Positions 11,361 to 22,461 of a DNA stretch of 64,000 nucleotides are shown piece after piece. The DNA is from Molothrus aeneus (lineage: Eukaryota; Chordata; Aves; Passeriformes; Icteridae). The position numbers were made by a program, and so were the translations under genes. Under the pieces are notes generated by a model. The model had not been told where the DNA came from and searched no databases. It saw nothing but the letters and a program-made list of their open reading frames with translations. The stretch is from NCBI RefSeq assembly GCF_037042795.1, contig NC_089649.1, forward strand, positions 49,323,621 through 49,387,620, read 5' to 3'. The first letter of the stretch is position 1. Each line of letters opens with the position of its first letter.

Positions 11361-14300
11361 TTGCTCACAATTTAAGATCAAGACTCTTCACAAAGGCACT
11401 TCACAAGAGTGTTGTAAGGATTAATTAGTTAGTGTTTAGAAAGAGCTTCATAAAAGTAAAGTACTTAACATTATTGTCACATTAAAGACAAGCTGGAGCC
11501 CCTTGGACAGAGTTATTGTATTATATGGGCTCTTTGTGCAGATAATTATACATCATAAGACAGTCATAATTATATCAGTAATTCGAGTTACTCAATCCAC
11601 ATTATGCATGTCTTCTATAAAGCTCCAGCTGTTATGTGATCCATTAAAGGTAGGATCTCTGTGTGTTCAGAACACAGATTCAAACCAGTCTAATGCTTGA
11701 AAAATGTCTGACCAGAGGATTGGGATGTCTTTATAAAACTTTAGGTGTGGCTCTGTGAATACCTGTGAGTATTGCCACCCATAATATGTCACACTAATTA
11801 GTAAGGAAAGGCAGTTATTTCCTTACAGACTGCTATTTTGACAGATTTTCAGAGCTACAAATAGATTCAGTTGAAAAGTATAAAAATAGTGTAAAAAGAA
11901 TCAATGCTTTGTTTGATCAACACTTCACCAAACTCAAAAATTAGTCACTCTTTCTCTTTGGTCACTTTATCAAGAAGATATTTTACAAGTTCCTACAATA
12001 AGCATGAATTAACATCCAGCATCAGTGCACTCTTAAAACCATGAATGTAATTTATTCGGTAACTGCTGTGAATAGGAGTAATAAAATCTACTGAATAAAA
12101 GTTCAAGCAATATCAGAAGATGCTTCATCAGCATTTTTCTGATTATCTACCATAACCTCTGGATGAATAGCCATGATTAGCATCTCTGACACTACTTGCT
12201 ATAGAAACAGTCCAGATCCATATTAATATTAAAATAAAATGGAGAAAGATAAAATCTACCGAGAAAATGTTACTTTTTATAATTTGCACAGGAGGGATAA
12301 ATGAAAGCCAGAAAAATGTTTTGCAGGGTGGTACTAGGCTACTAGCAAGGCCTGATATATCCTCCTGCAGTTCTGCCCCTATAATTCTTCATTGATTATA
12401 GTGATCAACCTCTCAATGGTATAGAGTGCATTTTATACATATAGGCATTGAAAAATTATTTGCTAGGCTGTTGCACCATTTCAAGAAGAACCTATGCAGA
12501 ACAAGTGAAATCCAAGAATAACTTCCCTCTTTCAGGGAGCATTCTATTCGGTTTTGTGGAAGGCTTCCCTGTGTGTCAGACACTTCCCAGTTATTAGAGT
12601 ACTTTTTTCAGATACCAAGTATCTGCGATGTCTCCTCAGACAATAGTCATTTACCACATCCTTAGTGTGGCAAGCTTGAAGCAAGAGCCAAGCTCTCTTA
12701 CTGGCATTCATTTTGAGGCCAGGTCTAAAAAGGGATCCAAATATTCTGAGATATAGAACATTTTCCAGAAAATGAAGAAACCTTATCCCATTTTCCCTGA
12801 AGAGAGAATTGTCAGGGACTGCTGAGAAGTAGTACTGACAGCACAGTGCAACAGTTGCTTAATGAGAAAGTTCTGCAAAACTGTTTTAGAGATGAGAAGA
12901 ATTCTTGGGCTAGCTAGTAAAGATTAAAATCCTTAGCAGAAATATAATTGTAGAACAATTTTTCTTTCCTGCAGTATGGCATAAAATGAAGCAATCAAGA
13001 CTTTAAGACGTGGAAACATCAACTCTGTTGAAGTTGGCTCTTGGTCTGTTGGCATGGAAGAATGGGACAAAGTACTCTCTAGGCAGCATTTTCTTATACC
13101 TTTAAACTTAGTTGAAGAAAAAATGAGATAGTGAAAGAGAATAGAACAGGATACAAAGATACAAGAAAAGAAAAAGGTGGGTTTCAGGTAGATGATTTGT
13201 TTTTTAGTATAGATCTGTCACTGAGAGGAAATTGGACATGGGTAAGTGCTATAAAATGGGATGAGAAGAAGCATGGTCCCATTCTCTTGCTTCTCATATC
13301 ATTTATGAGAAATAATAATTCATATGTCCACCAATCTTCATTTGAACAATGACCAATCTTTTCTTTAAAATAAGGCTAGATTTTTAACACAAAGGAAATA
13401 AGGAGAAGAGATCTAATAGATATCAAAATATGATCCAGATATACTTTCCAAGGACTAAGCCCCTGTATTCAAAATTTAAAACAACTTCTCAAAATTTAAA
13501 ACAACTTCCCAAGTGAAAAAGTTTTCATGCTAAATATATTTTTTAAACTGAACTGTGAAGAAAGAGAGAATAAAAGGCAGGAAAATATTCTCTGGCCAGT
13601 CTTTTTTTTTTTCCTCATTTCTTTCTAAAATTGATAGAGCTGAAGCTGCTGTTTTGCAGCCATGACAGTGGAAGTCATTGCTTTTCATGGATTCAATTCC
13701 AAATTTTTTCTGGAGAGTTACAGGTGGGGTACTGTAATCCAGCTTTCAGGACAGTGAGCTAATTGGCTGGAGGCTAGGAAGACAGAAATAAGACAAAAGG
13801 GTGGAAAATAATGTCCAATGATGGGGATCCTAATGCAGGAACCAATGGTTGTAGGAAGTCCTGATATCAAACTGCCAGGTAATAACATCCTCCACAGAAC
13901 CTGAGCTTGATAACAGCAACCAGTCAGGCAATAGCTATGTTCTCATTTTGAATAAGTACTGCTGTGGTTATAACACTGACAACTTTTTATGGAAGTCACC
14001 ATCTTAAAACAAATAGATAATGTGCTTCAGAGGCAGTGTGATATAATCCACTATGATTTTGAGAAAGCAATAATTATATACTTAACCAAGATTCTTTAGA
14101 GTAATGTTTAGAGGTACAACTGAACAATGATTGGTGTTCACTGCAATGATGAATGCTCACTGCAATCAGTGAAGAGATTTAGTTTAGATACAAAATGCTT
14201 TGAGTTAGATAAAAAAAGCAAAACACTTGTCCTGGAAAGATAAGAATTGCAACTGATCCCAGCTAGCTTTATGCTTGAACCCTGAGTTTGGTGTCAATCA

Positions 14301-16100
14301 TTATTTTCAGCATCCTTTGGAGTTTAGAAAGTTTGCTTCAGAATTGCAACCCTGACTATTGTTTTTAAAACAGAATGACAAAATCCCTCAGAGGGGCAAT
14401 TATGAATTTCTTCTAAATCATTTAAGAATCAAGAGAGCATGACAGTGCTTCTTCCTGTCATTTTTTATAGCACTTACCTATGTTCAATTCCACAGATCTG
14501 TATTTCCAGCAGCTGGGGCAATACCCTGACCTACAAGTTCCTGTTGAAATTCAGACACTGATGGAAATAGTTTAGGACTTATGTGATCAAGAAGTGCTTG
14601 AAAGAATAAGGTGTGGTGACCCCTCAGTGAGAGCACTTACTGGAAAGAAGGTAGGTACTGATTTCTGCTCCCTGCTTCTTGGATGGTTTATGCATTTGGC
14701 CTGAAATATTAATTACATAAAAAATTCATGATATCGTTTTGTGGGTTTGTATGAACTAATTTTAAAACTTGTTCAAATAAAACTATGTAGATTCCTGCTG
14801 TATATATAAAGATGAATTTATTGGGTTTTTGGGGCTAACAAGCTTTTTAATAGTAATCACAGCTGACAGTTTCACCTAAAAAAACCTCTTCCTTCAGATA
14901 ACAGTAGTGTATCTAGATATACAAAACCCCCATAAATCTGCTTAAAGAAGCAGGGAAGTGTGAAAATTTATCCTCAACAATTTTCAAAAAACTATTTGAG
15001 TTAGAAGTGTTTTGAATTCCAAATTTCAGATAGCTTTTAATGTGCAGAACAGTAAGGCTGGTGAGGCTCCCAGGAACCATTTAGACAAGACATTGCAAAT
15101 TCCTTTCCCTGGATCTGGGCTCCAAGAAATACATCAAAACCGAGTAGCTAGGGCATGAATATAATTTTAAAATGCTTCCTATTCAAATCTCCTGCTTAAT
15201 TTGAATGCATAATATGGGTGAGCTTTTCAGAAGAGTAGGACTCTTGTAAGGCAATGTTTTTATCAGGAAACAATTAGCTTTTAGGAGAGACTGGAAAGAC
15301 TACTATATCATATTATCACTCTCAGCATTCTCCAGCTCCGCAGAGGGAGTTTGGCAGTAACTAAGAAGTCTTTAGGAGACTTATTTCCTTGTCAGGTAAA
15401 GTAGAAATATCATTTTCAAAGCATCATTAAATGCATTAAAATTGGCAATATAATTTAAGATGCCTAAGACATATCAAAATTTTAAGTTAGACATCAGCCA
15501 ACAAAATTCATGTCCTCTCCAAAGCCACAGTAAAGTGAGAGAAGATTCTTTTTGCTGTGCTCTGTCAAGAAACTGACCGGACAAAAATATACATTGTTCT
15601 GTGTTAAGTACAAATCCAGATGCTTCCCTCAGGAGCCTAGTGCCCTTTCAAGCTCCTGTGTCATGGAGAAAGACATCAATCTTTCTACTTGTTGGAAACA
15701 CAAGTAACTCTTTATCTTCCTTCATCAAGTAAAGGGCATGTTCACCAGAAAATGCACAAGCACATACACAAATAAATATTTTCTTGTGGAGCATGTTCCT
15801 GGCACTAGTTTGGATGTGGAGACAAGTGACAGATTTACTAGTTCCCAAATCAGACATAGTACAGCTGAAGGCAGATTTGCAGCTCTGCTTAAGGCAGATG
15901 GCAGGAAGTAAGATCTCTATTTTCTTAAAAGAGGTAAGAATTACAGTTGCACAGGCAGTCCATGCAATTGTCCAAATGTACAATCAAAAAGTACTGTCAA
16001 AATACAGAATGAGACTTAGTGATCAGGGCCTTCTGAAAGTGACCCCAATTTTCAGCAAGACCAAGTAATCCCTTTAATAGGTCATAAAATGACTCTATTT
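11361..16100. other. AT-rich non-coding DNA with one small tandem duplication
   Basis: No gene or transposon was recognised. The overlapping frames at 15648-15983 (minus, 111 codons) and 15784-16068 (plus, 94 codons) cover the same DNA on both strands. Neither resembles a known protein, and both are likely chance. A perfect 20-bp tandem duplication at 13469-13508 is listed separately. Confidence 0.55.
13469..13508. repeat. Perfect 20-bp tandem duplication
   Basis: The unit TCAAAATTTAAAACAACTTC occurs twice in a row with no differences (13469-13488 and 13489-13508). Perfect identity suggests a recent slippage or duplication event. Confidence 0.95.
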
Positions 16101-16150
16101 TACAGTCAGTCTAAAGAATACAGTCAGCCTAAAGAATACAGTCAGTAGAA
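16101..16150. repeat. 18-bp tandem repeat, about 2.7 copies
   Basis: The unit TACAGTCAGTCTAAAGAA (16101-16118) is followed by a copy with one change (16119-16136) and a partial third copy (16137-16150). Confidence 0.92.
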
Positions 16151-19100
16151 AAGTTACACATGTATAAGGATGTACCTCTTCTGACCTAAAAAGAGTTAGA
16201 GAAATCCAATTAAGATATATTAAAGTGGGAATAGGTTATTCTTCAGTTTGTTTTGTGCCCAAGATAGCATCCTGTATGTTAGAAATCATCTATTTCTTTA
16301 TATTCTGATTTATTCTAAAACTCCTAAACATTTTATTAAAAAGCTTTTTATGCATAGTGCACATTTCCTTCAATGATTTGAAGGCTTGAGGCAAGGTGAT
16401 GCCATATGCAATAGGGGAACACTCAAAAGTCCATTTTTTTCAGAGCTGGTAACATCAGTGTTCATGTTGTAATGCAAGAAGACAGAAGAAGACAGGCACC
16501 ATATTTAGTGCAGCTCAGACAATAATTCTGCTTGGGAAGCAATAATCTTTGGGAAACAAAATGTAAAATCAGGGCTGTTCAGTTTTAATTAAACGACAGT
16601 TATGAAAAAGGTTTCAAAGTTATGGTTATTGTAACACTCAGAAAAGCTAAAGGTTTAACTAAAGAATAAAGGCTTTTGACCTAACTGCAATTCACTTTAA
16701 ATATTTTTATGCAAATGAACAGATTGTATAGTCTGTGGAACACTACACATAGAAATATATATTCACATATCACAGGATCCCAGCAGATTTGACTTATCTG
16801 TTTTGCTCCAAAAAGACATGGTTTAATTTCATGGTGATATTTCTCAAACACAACATGAAAAATGCGGTGTTAACACTGTAAGTGAAATTTTATGTGTGGA
16901 AATGTTATTAATGTTTTCAAGGGGTTTATATGGATCTTAGTTCTGACATCACCTCTTCATAAACTGTGTCTGTGAGCTGCTCATAGGGATAAATAGTAGG
17001 AGACTATTTGGTGACCATGGGTGCATCCTCAAATCCTATCTCACAGTTGAAACATTCAGTTTTGACATTAAAACATGAAAGGATTGGATTACAATTCTCT
17101 ATTTTCAAAATCTATCTTCTGACATCATCACTGCAAGAATACTGGTCCAGGATCTGACTCCTTTCTCTCACTAAGTACTGCCTTTTTCACTAAAAAACTA
17201 AAATATCCACACTTCATTTGGTCTTAGTCAAGCTAAAAGATGTCCCTTCCTTTGACAGCGGATGCCACTTTCCCCATTACTACAGTAACACTGTCACATG
17301 TCAAGGCCCTTGACCTCTGCCTTGGAAGACATTATTCCTTCAGGAGTTCCCTTGTGCATAGTCTGATTTATTGCCTCAGTACCAATGCAGATAGCCAAAT
17401 GGATGAAGAAAAGAACATGGGCTCCTTTCATCTACACAAAGATATCATCTCTAATCAGCCTTTGCCACAGGACCCTTAGCCCATCAAATAACTGCTTTGT
17501 CAGAGTTTATTCTCCTGTCCTGTGAAAAAAAAACAAAACAGTAGGGTTTGGGGTTTTTTTGTTTTTTTTTTTTTTCAACTCCATCTGTGTGAAAAGAATA
17601 CATTCATTTTTATTCTGTTCTGAAAAGTCAGGCACATTTTCAGCTCTTTCTTTACTTGGTGTCTGGGATTAACTCTTTCCTTGAAAGGCTGTATCACGTT
17701 ATATTGAGTCATGTGCTGTGCAGAAATCATTTTTCCCTGCACCCTGCTTTTGGCAGAGATGAAACAAACCTTTTGAAGCTTATTCTTCTGAAGGAAGTAG
17801 GATGACACTAAGTAACATGAAATTACTCAGTTTAAAAGTATTATAACAGGGGAAACATGCAATGATGGTATGTTCATAGCTGCTTCTACAATCAATGGTG
17901 GTATCAAATGTACAGAACAGTTATTATAAAACCCATCTAAAATAACTTTGGTGAGTGATTGCATGCTTCAGAACATAACACTCACTATGACATAACATAT
18001 ATTGAATGTATAAAGATTTAATGTATACAAATATGTGTGTATAAAATACACATTTTTATACATTAAACAGATATAGATTCTATATAGACAATACACTATT
18101 TCTGTAAATTCAGAGCCTTTTTACAACCTACTTACATGGTAGAATGAAGAAAAGTTTTTCACTCTGATAGAAAATTTAGGGCAGAGGGGAAAAGAAACCA
18201 TGAATAAATGGAACCACAAAATAAATGAGCTAAAATCTTTACAAAAGTTCTTATTTTTGTGCTCAAGTGACTAGCATGATGGAGAAGAAAAACTGCAAAT
18301 AAATCCAAGTACACTAAAGACTGTTTCAAATACACAAGTAATGCAAAGGTATTTTCATGGCACAGAAATGACCAGTTTTATTGGTGATAGAGAGCTTTCC
18401 CTCTGGGTAAGGTTCTGTGCCAGACTCCTAAAAAAAACCCAAACAAATTATATCTGCTTTTTTTATTGTTATTATTCTCTTTCATATTGTTCATAGCATT
18501 CTTTTGTGAAGTTACCTCATGGCTGTGTTCCCTCATCTGAGCAAGCTTTTATTGCTGTTTAACATTTTTCAGAGACAGGCAAAATTAGACTCAGACTTGT
18601 TAGCTGCAAGCATGCCACTCCAAGACAGGTGTTTTAATAAACAGCTACCAACTGCACATTCTTGTAAGACTACAACCACCATTTGTGTCTGAGATGAAAA
18701 TTGTGAATATTTGGGGCAGCCTCTCCCCCAACACAGACAGAGGTGCAGGTAACAAGCACATTGCAATATGTGGCTCTTATCAAAGGCTTGGAATGTTTAT
18801 ATGAACTATCCTTCCCCCTTCCCCTATTAGTTATCTCTAATAACACACTTCATTTGTCAAGGCAAGGTCATGTCTACCTCAGAAATCTTTGTTACAGAGT
18901 ATATAGAACTTGCACTCCCTCCCTCCACTGTGGAAATCAGAGAGCCAATGATTTTCTCATAATTTCTAATACAGTAGTTCAATAAGAGGTATGGTGCCTT
19001 ACAGCACTTACAAGTACTCTACTCATTCATTTCTGCTGTTCCTGAAAGCATCCAATGAAGTTAGGCATTCATCTTAGCTTGAAAAAATAAGACCTGGTCT

Positions 19101-20952
19101 CTTTCCATCTCCACAGGTCATTTCTTTTAGCGTTGGGAATAAGAGGGGTCATTCTTGATGACCTCGGAATCAATCCTCACTTGAGGCCTTCCCTGGGTTG
19201 CTGGCTGTTGCTTGCTGTTCTTGACACACTCACAGGATTCAGACACCACTGAGAGCCTCTGAAGTAGATGGAAAGAAAGGAAAATCCAGCCCAATGATCA
19301 TGAATTGATTTGGTGTAAGGTATTGGCAGTTCAGATGCCATTTCTGTAGCAGTATAGAAATCCATTGTGTACTATCACGCTATCTTTGTGGTGTGATGTA
19401 GATACAAAGATCTGTTGCAAGGCTGTAAGCTAGCAAAGGGACAAGGACATTGAACCACACCTTTCAGCAATAAATTGGTGTCATTTCCTGGAGTGAGTGT
19501 AGGGTCTGAGCAGCAAAATCGAGCTAGCTTCTATGTTTGTCTTGCATAGACCACCTGTATGATAAATCTGTTTGACTCAGGGGTTTTTTTTAAGTAGTGA
19601 GTGCTACATGGGAGGGACAGTGCTAATGTCATGAGCAGGCATGTGTGACAAAGCTTCTTCCCTTTCAATCATTACCTGATGGACTTGTCCAGAGCCCAGA
19701 GAACACCTCTGAGATTGTGGGAAAGTGGACTAAAGAAAAGTGATGCTCAAGTAAAAGTGAGTGATGAGGGATGAACTGATGGGGCTTAGGGGACTACAAT
19801 CAAGGGAAGAGCTTTTCTTGCTTTTCCCTTTGCAGTTCCATCAGCTCCTTGGCACAACTCATCTAAGTGAGAGACCAGGACATATTCCTAATATCTGCAG
19901 TGAAGGATACTTTGTTCCACTTCTTCTACTGTTAATTCTTCCTTCCCCTTGCGCCTTCTCCAGCACTTCTCCTTGTCCCACATCCTTCCTCTCAGGACAG
20001 TGTCCTCTCTCATGTCCCCACTCAAAGCCCTTGCTCAGCCCCTGTCCTGCCCCTCTCCAGTGCTCCCTGCCCAGACCCTCACACCTAGCCCAGTTTCACG
20101 CTCCAGGCATCTCTTTTAAATTGCCACACAGCAGGTAAAACTCCCTTCAGCAATGTCATTGGATATACATGCAGTGCTCCAAGAAACTCTTCCCATCTCT
20201 GCCAATGACTTTCCTGACTTCTCCTCAAGACTTCATAAAAGAGTGTGTGGGTATAATGCATGGTATAACCATCCCCAGTCTGTATTCCATTACCCAAGTA
20301 TTTCCTTGAATATTGCATCAGAAAATGGTAGATAAAATTAATAACAGAACCTTATAGAAGGGAAAACCCCATGGCCTAATCACTTCTGTATAATTTTCAC
20401 ATCAATATTTTAAAATTAATTATATAATTTAATTATTATTTTTAATAATAATAGGTCCATGTAAAAATTTAGACCGCCCCCTGCCCCCCCCCCCAATTGT
20501 CTGCCATCATGGGTACAAAAAGATGTAATTTTAATTATATAATATTGGAAATGAAGGGGTCTGGAAAGGAAATGATTCAAAGGCACCAGTGTATGTCCTA
20601 AAATATATGTTCATGATTAAAAAGTAGGATAAGTTTTTAATTCTTTTAACAAGTTCATTTAAAAACACAAACACTGTCTTCAAAAGTTTTTAATAAGTAT
20701 TTTTTAAATTCATTTATCTAGTTATAATTTGTACTAAAAAATTGACTCACAACCTAAACACATATTCAGGTTTAATGGAAAGAAATCTCACAAAAATACA
20801 CTAAAACAAACTGACATTTATTTTCTATCAAATATACAATGACATCTTAACACGTTTTGAGAATTTAAGTTGCTTTTAATTTGAAAAGAGATTGTTCTGC
20901 ACTTTCAGTTCTGCTTATAATCCAATGTAAAACTGATTCTTACATAGCAGAA
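16151..20952. other. Non-coding DNA with a pyrimidine-rich patch
   Basis: No gene was recognised. 17520-17576 is a poly(A)/poly(T) low-complexity stretch. 19900-20120 is unusually C- and T-rich on the plus strand and accounts for the 125-codon frame at 19761-20138, which reads as Ser/Pro/Leu-rich low-complexity protein rather than a known product. 20400-20460 is almost pure A/T. 20477-20494 holds two C runs (5 and 11 bases), a likely assembly-sensitive spot. Confidence 0.55.
18018..18066. repeat. Imperfect AT-rich palindrome
   Basis: The left arm (18018-18041, TTAATGTATACAAATATGTG and onward) pairs with the right arm (18047-18066, TACACATTTTTATACATTAA), allowing small gaps and a spacer of about 5 bases. 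It is AT-rich and could extrude as a cruciform. It shows no terminal motif of a known transposon. Confidence 0.7.
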
Positions 20953-21062
20953 CAATGTGGATACAAATGTGGATACACATGTGGATACACAATGTGGATA
21001 CAACATGTGGATACAATGTGGATACACATTCTGAATGTGGATACATGTTCTGAATGTGGATA
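20953..21062. repeat. Minisatellite, AATGTGGATACA-type unit
   Basis: Eight copies of a core ATGTGGATA occur over 110 bases with spacing of about 12-19 bases. The variable linkers are ACA, ACAC, ACAAC and CATTCTGA-like. The last copies alternate with a TTCTGA-containing spacer, suggesting a higher-order unit. The short frames on both strands (20881-21063 and 20915-21163) are translations of the repeat and not genes. Confidence 0.93.
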
Positions 21063-22133
21063 GAATTAACAGGAGGAAGGAAGTTTAGCATGAACAGCCT
21101 TTGAATAAATGAAAAAACAAATTGTACTTCTGGAGAAAAAAAAATCTGCGGAATTACTTGCACTTTTAAAATATTTTAGATTTTGTGTATTAATTTACCC
21201 TTTTCCCCCTCAATATAATGCTTTTGGACTCCCTACTCATGACAGTATTATAGTTCTGTGCACATACACCTCTGAATATAAAATATAAAGTTATTTGTTT
21301 GTAAGCACATCTTGAAAATATCTTATTTTTGTCCAAGAACAACACCTATCATGGGTTAATCTTTAGGGTTTAGCCCTGCCGTACACTTCATTATATTCAG
21401 AACCCTGGATTACATTAGTTTGAATTTAGCATGGAATAAATTGAAGTTAGAGTGTCCCTACTGGTTTTAATGTTTACCTTTTAATACCTTTAATAGATTA
21501 CCTTTTCTGAGTAGTCTGAAGGACTATCTAAGTACCTTTTCAAGTTTGGAGAAATTTTCTCATTGGATTAAGGAAAAACATAAAACATTCACATTTAGAA
21601 GGAGTTTTCCATGGAAGTGCTGTGCAAACGTACATTTTGCTAAAATTTACTTTTAAACAAGAATAAATTTCTGGAATAAGCAGAATACTCTATTTTCACA
21701 TTTGAAATAAAAGATCTTTCAAAAGTTCAAATGTTTTTGTTTGAATTTGTAAAAGGAAAAGGTGAAAGAATTAGACAATTTCGTGCTGTTGAAACAAAAC
21801 TTTTTTCACCATTAGTTTAAGAGATCCTTTCTTACTGAAGTGTTTCAAATTTCTCATTTGCAATTCAACTCAGATTAGCCCAGAAGTCATTCCCTCATTT
21901 GTATATGCAACAGACCTTTCTTCCTCTTAATAATGGTAATCCCAGTGCAAAGGGGTTTTTGTTAGGGTTTGTAAATGGGAAAGAAAATAAATACACCCCA
22001 GATGTCCACCTGTCATTTTTCATAGTTAAGAGCCTCATATTTTCAGTCCTGTTCAGTGAAAGAATAGGAGAAAGATCTTTGGCTGTGAGATTACTAACAC
22101 AGTTTCCAGATCAAGATAACTGATTTGGTTACT
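21063..22133. other. AT-rich non-coding DNA, nothing recognised
   Basis: This is unique-looking AT-rich sequence between the minisatellite and the CR1. The frame at 21899-22123 has no recognisable domain. Confidence 0.6.
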
Positions 22134-22461
22134 GGAGAGGTTGAGAGGGGATCTCATTAATGCATATGAATATTTCACAGGTGGGTGCCAAGAGGATGCT
22201 GACAGGAACAGGACAAGGAGTAATGGCCATAAACTACAACACAAGAAATTTCACTTCAGCATGAGGAAGAACTTTTTTACTTTGAGGGTGGCAGAGCACA
22301 GGAACAGGCTGCCCAGGGAAATCATGGAGTCTCCCTTTCTGGAGACATTCTAAACCCACCTGGACACATTCCTGTGTCACCTGCTCCAGGTGACCCTGTC
22401 TTGGCAGGGGGGTTAGATCGTATCTGGAGGTGTCCTTCAACCCTAATGATTTTGTGATTCT
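22134..22461 (+). mobile_element. CR1 LINE 3' end, plus strand, relatively well preserved
   Basis: This is a 5'-truncated CR1. Landmarks in order are GGAGAGGTTGAGAGG at 22134, GGTGGGTGCCAAGAGGATG near 22180, GGCCATAAACTACAACACA near 22224, CAGCATGAGGAAGAACTTTT near 22257, GGAACAGGCTGCCCAGGG near 22301, GGAGTCTCCCTTTCTGGAGA near 22326, CACCTGCTCCAGGTGACCCT near 22379, and the terminal ATTTTGTGATTCT (22449-22461). Compared with the recalled consensus, a block of about 30 bases (the CCAGACTCTTTTCAG region) is missing between GGATG and GACAGGAACAGGAC, so the copy carries an internal deletion. It looks less diverged than the other CR1 copies here. The frames 22141-22353 plus and 22234-22440 minus fall within it and are noise. 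Confidence 0.95.

Noticed and set aside
15648..16068. Overlapping 111- and 94-codon frames on opposite strands
   Set aside because: Both cover the same AT-moderate DNA, neither is recognisable, and there is no supporting signal for an exon.
20881..21163. Cys/Tyr/Ile/His-rich repeat peptides
   Set aside because: They are translations of the minisatellite on each strand, with no start or promoter context.
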